This document shows positions 15,501 to 27,500 of a DNA stretch of 64,000 nt, one piece after another (position 1 is the first letter of the stretch; each line of letters opens with the position of its first letter). Made by a program: the position numbers and the translations under genes. The notes under the pieces are model-generated. The model did no database searches. It saw only the letters and a list, made by a program, of their open reading frames with translations, and was not told where the DNA came from. Source of the DNA: Liopterus haemorrhoidalis (Eukaryota; Arthropoda; Insecta; Coleoptera; Dytiscidae); assembly GCA_963971575.1 (NCBI GenBank), contig OZ020611.1, positions 203,098,419 through 203,162,418 on the forward strand, written 5' to 3'.

Positions 15501-18500
15501 CTAAACACTTTGAAGCACAATTTGGAGTTGTTTCAAAGAAATTCAGATGAATTTTTACATCGTTTCGTAACATTTGATGAAATATGGATATATTACTACC
15601 AGCCAGAAAGGAAAGAACAGTCAAAACAGTAAGTTGAAACAGGTGGACCGGCATCAAAGAATGCGAAAATAGTTGCATCAGCCGGAAAGGTTATGGCCAT
15701 TGTTTTATTAAAGATCATACCACGGGGCGCACGTGGTATGATCTTTATTGACTTTTTGAAAAAGGGCAAAGCAATTACCGGAGTGTACTATTCATCTTTA
15801 CTGGATTGTACAAATAGTGAAATTAAGACAGAAAGGCCACATTTTCCATCATGGCAATGCTCCGGCTCTTTCATCTACAATTTTGGCGGCAAAACTGTTA
15901 GATTACGCTACGAAATTGATTCCCACCCTCCGTATTATCCAGATTTGGCCTCGTCGGACTACTACTTGTTCCAGATATGAAAAAAAAAAAAAAAAATGAA
16001 TAAATAAAGAAAGAATTTTGCATCAAATTCTGAAGTGATAAAACACTTATTTTGGAAAAGTTTTACTTTATGGATGGGATAAAAAAGCTTGAAAATCATT
16101 GAACCAAATATATCTACCTTAAAGGAAATTAAGGAGAAGAAAATAAATTTCAAAAAACGTCGTTTTTATTATTTACGGACTTCTCAAACGACCTTATGTC
16201 CCGGCGGGCCAGTCTATCACTGCGTACGTGCCTAACAAATTATTGCACAGAAAGGATAATATAGAACGTGATAACTATAAGTCTTATAGAACCTAGTTAA
16301 TTCAAGGATGAACCGAAACCAATGCGCTCATCTGAATCTGATGATGATCCTTTAAAATCACTTTGTCATGCAATGTACATCAAATTAATCCGGAATTAGC
16401 GGGCAAAATTAAACACTTTCCTTCTTTACCAAAGTTTGCTGGAAAACCGCCCTGCCCTCGTTATTCGGAAATATGTTGTTCTACATAACAACGCAAGACC
16501 TCAGGCAGCAAGAGTAATAAAAAATTGGAACTTGACTGATCTGTTGTATCTAACCCACCGTAGTTACCTTACCTTCCGTCTTCCGATTATCATATTTTTA
16601 GATCTCTGCAAAACTATAATCGACAAAACTAATCAAAATTACTTTAGTAAAAAAAAATTAAAAAACAAGTATAGTTTTGGGGGATAGGAAGGGATCAACT
16701 TGTTTTAAGGTACATAAGGACTCTATAAGGACTATATAAGACGGTGATGAGGCCAGCTGTGATATTTTGAAGTGAACTGTGGAGGATGGATTGGAAAAGC
16801 GAAGAACAATTGGATGTGAGAAAAACAATACATGAGTTCACAGGATTACTCGAGAACTTTGGTAATTACATTATATAGTAATTAATACAGTGAAATGAGA
16901 ACAGTGGGTGTACTGAAAGTTCTGCGGTTGAACTAAAAGCTCTGTGAATGAAAAATTGGGTCATCTGTTACGTAGACTGGACAATAGTGTTGTTATGTTA
17001 GTTTATAGTAGTGATGTCAGAAATGGACCATACTGGAACCAGTTCCCAAAAAAAAATAAATAAATAAAACGGGTTACGGATTTACCTTTTATCAAATACC
17101 CGATCCTAGAACCTAGGTATTCGCAAGTGGATAATTGGAGCCGAGTATTGGGACCTGGGTATCCGGAATCGCGTATCAGGAACAGGGTATTCGGAACTGG
17201 TTATCTGAAACCGGGTATTCAAAACAGGGTATCCAGAACCAGGTATTCGTAAAAAATGAAGAGCAAAAAGTAAGGAAGACGTATAAAACTGATAAGTAAA
17301 ATAATGAATGAAATGATGAGCAAAAAAAGTTATTTGGAAATGAAACCGGCTATCCAAAATCGGTATACTCGAAAATTACGAATCCGATTTTACTCGAAAA
17401 CCTTAATTCGTTTCGCAGTACTAGTTTAGAGGGTGGTTTGATAAGTAAAGGGAAGCAGGCTAACTGAAAAATGCGTAGTATTAAAAAACCTTTAAAAGAG
17501 CAATAAATTAACAATTGGGAAACAAATACACAAGACAGAAAACAGTGGAAAAAATAAATGAAGTAAGCTGTCAAGGCTTTTTTTTTATTTCATCTTGTAC
17601 TTCTTCGTGACAGTGTACTTCTTCGTGTTGAAAATTTCATGCCAGAACAGAATTTGAACCCGAGAAGTTAGCAACGCAGGGCACGTGTGTTACCCCTACG
17701 CTACGCCGGTCGGTGTTAAAGCATTTACATCTATTTTAGGCAAAACTTGACAACCTTAACCTCCATTTTTATTCAAGCACAGTAGTTTTTGTTAGCTCTC
17801 ACAAAATAAGATAGGCCTTAGTTCAGAATATTTTTGAAGCTTAATTAGAACCGCTCAAGTTCTTCTGAACTAGATTCTTTACTATCATAACTAGGGTGAC
17901 CATTCGTCCCGCATTAAGATGCGTCCCGCAAAAGTCCCGCATTTTAACATTTTGTCCCTCATTTTGTAACTTGTATTTGAGGAAATGAGGACCTTTTTTT
18001 TTGGTTTTCACTTGGATTTGGGAGGTGAGGACTTTTTTTTTTACTCTTCACTTGGATTTGGGAGGTGAGGACCTTTTTTTTTGCTCTTCACTTGGATTTG
18101 GGAGGTGAGGACCTTTTTTTTTGCTCCGTCCCGCATTGCCTTCTTAAGAAAATGGTCACACTAATCATAACCTAACCTTATGTCCTTATAATATGGAACT
18201 GCAAGTTACAGGTTGTTAAGTAAAGTTGAGCCTTATTTTATATATTATCTAAAATATTAATAACAAAGAGCACTTCATTCTATAAACACTTAGCGTGACC
18301 TATTGAAAATTGACTGAATGTCATAGTCTCGACAACCTGCCAAATTTTTGCCCATTAAATCCAAAGTCCATCAAATTAAGAGTTTACTGTATTTCATTCT
18401 AAATGGAGATGAGAGAGTACGTTTTATGGTATGATAATATCGTTTTTTAAGTTTCATGTGGACATTATTGTACCAATTCCATTACGCCAAATTTCCCTTA

Positions 18501-21500
18501 TCCTACCACTTATCATTCTTTCTGTTGGATTACATAGAAGATTTTCTATGGTCATCCATCCACTTCTATTCTATTAACATATCCGAACCATATTGAAACA
18601 GATTTTATTGTTCCATTACGCAAAACTCTTTACTTTCTCGATAAATATATCGATATAAAATTGAATAACTGTAACACAAGAATATTTTAAATAACATTAC
18701 AATATTTCTATTAAAACCTATTATTAAAATAATGTTTAAAACTTTTCTGTGTTTTATATGTGTGTGTTACAATCTATGTGTTGAATGTTGTTTTTGAATA
18801 CATAGTGGATTACATGGTGTGTATGTTATATAGTTGCCGGGCACCAATAGCTAGTCTGGACTGCATGGAAGAGTTCAGTGCGGGAAGTGCCCTGAGCGGC
18901 CTGGGAGACCGACCAAATGATGTTGTTATCACGAAAGAACAGTTATTGCTGAGCGGACTGTCTCATGGCACTCCAAATGCACCCGTACAACTCACTAGGC
19001 AAACTTCTATAACACCAGGACTACGGTATAGAAATTTAGGAAAAAGTGGATTACGAGTATCAAATGTTGGTCTGGGTAAGTTTGTTTAATATATTTTTAA
19101 ATAATTACATTATCTATGGCTTAACATTTTTAAGTGAACCTAAAAAAAATTGAAGTGAAGTGAGAAGTGTCACACATTTCAGGGTTTTGTAGGTATTAAG
19201 TAAGTGATAGCAAATTGTAGGTACATATTAAACATCATAAATTTCGATAACTTTTGAAAGAATAAACCACGTATTTCCAAATAGAGACTTACAAGCGTAC
19301 TTGAGATGAGCTTGCATCAAGACCCAGCTATAGTCTCAGTTTTACAGTCAGTCAGATTAATATTTTAAGCACAGTGTTGCAAAAATTTCGAAATAATCTG
19401 ATCAAAGGTTCACATTAATGTGCAATACTCAGATATTTTTCAGATTATTAGTTTAACCTCTCTAGATTATAACTCTAGGGTAGCGGTTTTTAAACTGAGG
19501 TCCGCGGACCCATAGGGGTCCGCGTAGCTATTACCGAGGTCCGCGAAACAATGTTGACGTTAACTTTACATCCCCCAACTTTTCGATTTTATTCAAATAA
19601 CTTATTTAATAAAAATCCTACATAGTCGAGAATTTTTGTATTTGTTGTTATCTAACTAGTTATTGACATAACTAAATAATAATTAGTTAAAATTTAATTA
19701 TTTTTATTCAACTGCAAATTATTTACAGAAAACATGTTATAATAAGATCTATTTTGACTAATATTTGACCAAGAAATGTTTGTATGAGTTTAACGTATTA
19801 TAATTTTTAACTTTTTTTAACTCTTTTTACTACCAGTTTTATTCATTTTATGTTTTTTATTCTATATGCTAATAAAAATGTTCAACTCTATAAATGCGCA
19901 ATACCATTTATTAAAATATCCAGCGATACATTTTTACCAATATTTATTATAACGTAGTGCCTATGAGATTATTGTGCCAGAAATTAAGTCTCAAGAACGA
20001 CATAAAATGCCTAGGGTTGGGATGGGGTCCGCAAAAAAAAGCTGTTCATGAGGGGGTCCGCGGACTACATAAGTTTAAGAACCCCTGCTCTAGGGTGTGA
20101 AGCAAAAATTTATTTTTTGCACATTTTATGGGATAAATCGTGTTAAATTTTACTTATTTAAACGTTGCTTATAAACGTTACTTAAACGTTACTTATTTTA
20201 ATAAGTAGATTTTAAAAAACTACTTTTTGTTCCGTAATCTACGTCTTAAGATCTTTCTTTTAATGCCACACAATAAATTTTAAAAAAAAGACAGTCTTTC
20301 AACGACAAAAATTCGATTTTTATCGAAAATATACTTTGATCAAAAATTTCTTTTGAACTATTTCGGTTCTCATCAGTGTATATTACTGGAAATATTTTCT
20401 GATTTTTAGTTCAAAGTACATTAAATTTGCTTTACAATGACACCAAAAAATCATATTTTTATGTTAACCATTTCAAAATGGCGACCATTTATTTACAAAA
20501 TAATAATCAACATAAGTTTTACAAAGTTGAACGTAACAAGCTTTGAAAACAATAAAAAAAGAAACAAAATATCTCTAAAATAAACTAACTATTAAACTCT
20601 TGTTATTTACAATTTATAATAACATTTAATTGAAAATTTAAAATTTAAGTTATTTCATGTTATTTCATATAATAACTAGTTATAACAGTTTATTTTAGAG
20701 ATATTTTGTTTCTTTTTTTATTGTTTTCAAAGCTTGCTACGTTTAACTTTGTAAAACTTATGTTGATTATTATTTTGTAACTAAATGGTCGCCATTTTGA
20801 AATGGTTAACATAAAAATATGACTTTTTGGTGTCATTGTAAAGCTAATTTAATGTACTATTAGGAAAAAAATATAAAATTATCGATTCTCTAAGCTAGAT
20901 CAAAAGTTGACATCATTTCCGGTGAAACCGGAAGTGCTTCAGAATTCTTATAGTAACCTTTAGATGGGCCTTTTTGTCTAGTTTAACTTTTGTTCTGAAG
21001 ATTTTTTGTATCTTTACAAATAAAGGAGTTTTTCGGGGTGCCCCGTTTCAAACAAACACCCTGTATTTAAACAGTTGAGAGAGATTTTTCCAATAAATTA
21101 TTTAAAACTTTTTACAATGGATTGGTACAAACTATCATACAATATGGAATACTAAGTTGGGGGGGGGCTGCCAAAAGTCACTTAAATAAACTTATAATAT
21201 TACAAAAAAGATTCTAAAATTAATAACGTTTAAACCATTGATGTATTCGTCGGAAATGATATTTCAGGATGTGCAGGTATTTTCTGCTGAACAGTTTTAT
21301 ATTTACGCTATTGCAAAATATTTTACAAAACATTCAAATTCCGTGCAATTAATACGAGTAAATCATAATTATGTAACCCGAGGAACTTCACAACAATTAG
21401 ATATTTCAGAAAAATTTAATAAAGAAAAATCAAATACATTTTATAAAAAATATAAAATACTTTTCACAAATATTTAAATAATTCACAGAGAATATTAACT

Positions 21501-24500
21501 GGTAGTAATTACAAAAAACTCATTAAAACTTGGATATCAAAACTTTATTTTAAAGGAGTAAGGGATTTGTTAGCTTAAAATATGTTTTATATTATATTAT
21601 TATAGCATACACTATTCAAATAACCTAAAACAATATTTAATGACACATTTAATTTGTATTAGTAGGTACTAAATAACAAATCCTATAACACATCGGAAAA
21701 CATTGTCTACATTGACAACTTATTAATTTTCAAATATCTCCACTCACAGAAATGATTGTTTCTAGGTGGTTTATCCATCTTATGATGGGCTGTTTATTTA
21801 TTATATTTAAGGGCTAAAAATTGTATTCATATACATTTATGTATTTATAATAAATAAAAAATTGAAATTGAAATTGAAATATTACTCCGTAATGCACACA
21901 GATTGAAAATATGGTCATGAAACCTTGAGCTGTCCAATCTCTGTCCTCAAGCGCGCCAATGATGACTAAGAGGTTTCCTTTAATAACCCTATCAAAATAT
22001 TTATTTTGAGATATCTCATTAATATTTATATCTATAGATTTCTTATATGTGGGTCAAAGATTTGTACAAATATGCCAAAATTCAACTTTCTTGGCCCAGC
22101 CGTTTGTCCACGATTTCTACCATACAGACAAACAGACACATAAGTGACGTTATAAAGGTTTTTAGTCGTACCTACAAAATCCTAAAAAATGTATGTGAAG
22201 TTTGAATTTTTACACATTGCAGGGTCAAAAAAAAAGTATGAACTGATTATCTGTTCATACCCCGCAATAAATTTAAAAATAAAATAATTTTTTTCAATGA
22301 TACAAAAAAATTCGATTTTTTGACATGCTCGTGTTGTATTATACCGGTCCACATTAATGTGCATTACTCTCTCGCTTTCAGATTTTCGAACCGACTCCAA
22401 ATGTGCTTAAAAATAATAATTTCTTAAGTATAATTTTCTCGTTCCTTAATTAAGCCTTTAAAAACTTTAATTTGATACACCATAATAAATTTTTTTTATA
22501 ATTAATTTTTTTGACTATACTAAAAATGTTATTATTTATTTAAAAAAAAAAAAGAATATAGAATAATCAGTAATTTCAAGTTAACTATCCCGGTTCACAT
22601 CAACGTACTTTACTTTGAATTAAATTAAATCTGTTTTTTCAGATTTTGAAACCATCCCCTCTGGGAGATAGACAGCGTTTTTTTTTTGTACATTTTTTTG
22701 CGGAATTCTGTCGAAATTAAGGAATGGATATTTTTTTTTTAATTTGTAATGAAAATTCCTAAAGGTGCGTTGTCACTTGAGATTACTCGCGAGAGTAACT
22801 CTCGATAGCAATTCTCACGGGCTGGTCCACTAGAGACCTTTTTCGACCGGATATACTATCGAGAGTACCCGGCGAGCTGCTCGCCGAGAACACTGTCGCG
22901 AGAACTCTCAAACCTGTGTCCACTTGATCAGTTGTGGAGAGTAGTCAAGATGGCGTCGTACTATAGAAAGGTCGTAGCAGCTGTAATAATTCCAATAATT
23001 TCTAAAAAAAAGAGAAAAGTTGAGTTTAAAAAAATCTGCTGGATTAAGTCATGGATTGATAGAAGAAGTGTTTTTAGTGCTTTCAATAATTCTCGAAATC
23101 AAAAATGAAATGGTGCAGCACCTATTTTTATTAATAAAGTTGAATTGATTAATATTATTAAAAATGTATTTACTTTTAATAATTCTCTTATAACATTTAT
23201 TTTAAATATTATTAATAAAATTGCAAATAAAAAATAGTTGAAGCTATAGCTTGTACTAAAAAATATTTAATAGAAGATTTAAAGGAATATGATTTTTCTT
23301 TTTTCTTAATAAAGGAATGCAAAGTAAAAGAACGGAAAATAAATTAATTTCTAATCCTATTCCTGCCCTTATTCATGAAATTGAAGAAATAGAGATTATT
23401 GTTCCTGTAAATAAAGTTGATAAAAAAATAGTTATTAAAAATTAAAAAGAAAAGGGTTATTACCTTTATATTTGGGGTATGTACCTAAAAGCTTAATTCG
23501 CTTATTTTTTTACTAACTACATTTTAGTAGATGATGTACAAAGTTTTTTGATACTTTAAAAAATAGTTTAATTCTATTAAATGTAATTACTTTAATAAGT
23601 TTATTTTAGGCTCTATTTAATTATTTGGGGTAATTAGTTATTAATAAAGGTAAAAATTTACATATTTTTTTTTTTTTTTATCAGGCGCATAATGTGTTAA
23701 ACTTTATTTTAATAAGAAAACATATATTTTTATTTTTAAATTGAATTAAATTGATTAATTAATTTTAATAAAATAAAAAAATATGGTTAATAGGTTGGTA
23801 ATTTTCTAAATTTGGGGGTATAAAATTTCCTACAAAACATTATGTTTTATCATTCTGTCACGGTAATCGACACATTTCACGTTCAACAAAATTTCTCGGA
23901 GTTCGTACAAGCCGATTAATTTATTTATTTCCTCCAGTGACCAATTTTTGAATATCTTGTAAACAGACGGCTCTCGATAGCACTCTCAGAATTCGAACAC
24001 AGTTCGTAGTTGGCGAGCTACTATTGGAGAAGGTAGGGGGAGCACGTGTCCACTAGCGAGCACGTTAAGAGTAGTTAGCTCTCAGAGAGTAACTCGCCAC
24101 TTTCCGCGAGTTACTCTCAAAGGTGTGTCCATTGGCGAGTAAGTGTTATCGAGAGGTTTTTTTTTTTTTTTTTTCGCCCAATTTACTCTCAAGTGGACAG
24201 GCGCCTTAATACTTGGATTAATGGTCGAAAAATTATTCAAAAGTTTCTTGATTTGAATACTATTTAGAATATGTGTGCAATGTGTAAAAAATCACACCGG
24301 TAATAGCTGTAATCTAGTATTGAAGAAAATATACTGTATTTGTTAATTATTGTATTACAATATGTGATTGAACAAAATTCCCCTTATTTATTTGTATTTG
24401 TTGTACAGGAACATGGCCCACTTTTGGGCCAGGAGTAACGGAGGAGCAAGCCGAACAAGTCATTATATTAGCTGTGGATAGTGGTATTAATGTATTTGAT

Positions 24501-27500
24501 CTTTCCGAAGCCCACTCAGGTATAATATTTTTAAAATTGTCCTTAAACTTTTATCCTATGAAGACTTATGCTTGTTTTTATATTTTTCAGAGTTTTATTT
24601 AACACATTATTCTTATTTTGTGTGCATGATGTGTTTCGAGCCAGATTAGTGATAATGTAGTGATTTTTAAATGCAAGTATTACTCTACCTTTATTATTTT
24701 TATTTATAAAACGCATGCTTCTTTATATATTTAGGAAATAAATAGTTTTACACAAAAATTCTTAATTATTTATTAATATATTACTTTAAAAAATCCAAGT
24801 ACTGCAATTCTATTTCTGTTTTGTGATGTTTTTAATAATATAGAATATAGACTATAGTGCTAGTAATAAGCTATATTAAAAATGAGTACAGTTGGGCCCC
24901 GCATTCGGCATTCTACAATTCTTTATTATTATTTTTAAGCAATACATTTTCCACAGTAATCTGACTAAGTAGTAATTATTACTCCTACCGTACTTCTGCT
25001 GTATTGTGAATAAATGTTTCCACTCTGAAGAAATGAATGCCCATGTCTACAATTCCCACGGTGGCTCTGTTCGGCTAGTGAATCAAAGCTTTATATCCAT
25101 TTATCATGATATGAAGCTTTTCACTTGATATCTTTCTTAACACACGGTGGGCAAGGATAGTTGAACCATGTGTTTTAGCTGCTATTTTGTTTTGGTGTGT
25201 TTCTGTCTGTCAGAATTTTACAGGAACTGAGTACAGTTTGCGAAATTATAGTGCGCTATATAGTTCGATATTGTGTTTATTGTTGTGAAAATTTTTAATC
25301 AAAATCTCCAACTTATATAACCACAAATTAAAGATTTGGGTCTTCTCACTATATGGTTCCAACAAAACGGATATTCTGTGAGAAGTATTTTCTGGACAAA
25401 TCATATTGCAATTCGACGATAGAGGTCTTCAAAATCACCAGATCTAGCCGCACCAGATTAATTTTAATTCGCGTACATTAAGAACAATACCAATAAACCA
25501 CAAACAATATAGCGCCCAAAAGAGAATATTCGTGAATTTCTGGAAATGTGATGATATATACAAAAAATTTGATGAAAGTAATATTGCATCGCGGGTGAAG
25601 GCAGTTATTTAGCCAACATCGTATTGCATACATAATTTCCATGTTTCAAAAAGCGATATATATTTAAACTTCAAGCAGGCGCGTGTCATTTGGAACGGCA
25701 GAGGTCGCGCGTTACCTAAAGGACCTATTGGAGATTTTTAGGGATTTAAAACACCAAATAATTAAATAATAATTTATTTTTTATAGTTTAAACAATTAAC
25801 TTTCGGTTAGGAAACTATTTAGTTGGATTAGGTCACAATTTCACAACATAAATCTTACTTTTTCATTAGAATAAAATCCAAATTTAAAAAAAAATTAAAA
25901 ACCAACACAAATCTCTTTGGATTATAAAACAATTTGGTAAGATGAATCTTTATACCTAATTATAAAACAAAATCAAAATTATAATATTAGTTAGTTAATT
26001 ATTTTTTGGCGTATAGCAACAAAGACTATTAGTTCTCAAAATTTTAAAAACAAAAAACTTCTACACTAATTATCTTTGGATTATAAATCAATTTGTCAAG
26101 ATAAATCCTTATAATTAGAAATCAAAATTATAAAATAAAAAATCTAGTATATACTACTTATAGTTTAGTTTTCTTCCTCATCTGTCTCTTTGTCATGGTA
26201 ACATTCATTGCAAACAAATGTAGTGTGGTCCCTGCAAATATTTCTTAGCCAAGATGTGCATTGTGTCTTAGATTGTCTGATTTTCTTAGCTGAACATATT
26301 TTGCAGCTTCCTCTGCTTGCAGTGGAACTTGTGCTTGGTTCATCGCATCTGTATTCAGGACTTACGTGTGTACTCAGGTGGATTCTTATATTTGTTTTGA
26401 GTTTTCTTGGGAGGTTGACCATTGTAGGTCTTCTCTGTACGTACTCTTTTGTCCGTTCTATTCCCAATGCTCGTAGGTACATTCGCCTTTTTTTATAATC
26501 ACCATCTGATAAAGCATCTTGGAATCGTCCGAACTCGAGCTGCTTGCTTCTTCTACATACTGAATTCCTTCGTTACTTTCTACATTCGAAAGGTGGTCGG
26601 AAACTTCTGAACCTACGTCACTGATCACTGATTCACTCTCTATATCTTTTTCTTGTATTTGCGCAATTATCTCTGAATCACTAATAGGTCTACGAGCCAT
26701 TTTTTATAAAAAATAAAAACATAGTTGAAAAAGCAAGAAAAAATATTTTCGCAATCAGAGTCGCGCGTAACCTTTTCGACGACGGGCGCGTGTAGTCTTT
26801 TTGATGCCTACGCCGCGTGTAGTCTTTTAGACGCCTACGCCGCGTATGAAACAAAAGATATTTGGGCAAAACGGGTCGCGCGGGGAAGAGGGGTATATAG
26901 TTGTTTTTGTTTGTAGTGAACTTAGAAGAGGCTACTGGAGACGAGAAATAATTGTGGCGGAAATAATAGATATTATAAACAAAAATGCATCAAGTGTGGT
27001 CGATTCGACGCCGCGCGCGCGCTTGAATGTTAAAGACTTTTTTTTTATTTAGATGAAAAACATTTTCTTTTCTTGCACCGACCGTGTACTTTGTTTATTT
27101 TATTCAAGATGAAGTGATTAAGATATATACAACCAAGCCCAACCAGGAATCGAGCCCAATATATTTGCTATGTTTGCAATATATTTGCTACGTCAAACAG
27201 AGATGCCAATACAGCACTACCGAAGATGTTTCTTTTTATATTATAGTAGGGTGACCATTCGTTCCGCATTTTGATTTGGTGTCCCGCCTTATGACATGTC
27301 CCGCATTTTTAATTCTAACTTTTGTGACACTTGACTTGTATTTGGGGAGGTGAGGACCTTTTTTTTTTCTTTTCACTTATATTTGGGAAGTGATGACCTT
27401 TTTTTTGCTCCGTCCCGCATTGCCTTCTCAAGAAAATGATCACCCTATATTATAGTATAAACCAGTGTTTCTCAACCGTTTCTGGCCTGGTACCCCCCGA

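Larger units (their letters stand above)
25668..27029 (-). mobile_element. piggyBac element, internally deleted
   Basis: Flanked by TTAA (25664-25667, 27030-27033). Ends ACTTCAAGCAGGCGCG and CGCGCGCGCTTGAATG are inverted. Minus-strand frames keep both ends of a transposase: 26458-26700 is the acidic N-terminus ([19 protein letters not shown]), and 26165-26482 ends with the Cys-rich zinc-binding tail (CKICSAK...TQC...[13 protein letters not shown]) followed by an acidic end. The catalytic DDD core is missing. Three copies of a CGCGTGTAGTCTTTT-type subterminal repeat lie at 26785-26850. Confidence 0.85.

Noticed and set aside
26208..26498. 96-codon plus-strand frame
   Set aside because: Antisense shadow of the piggyBac C-terminal coding sequence.
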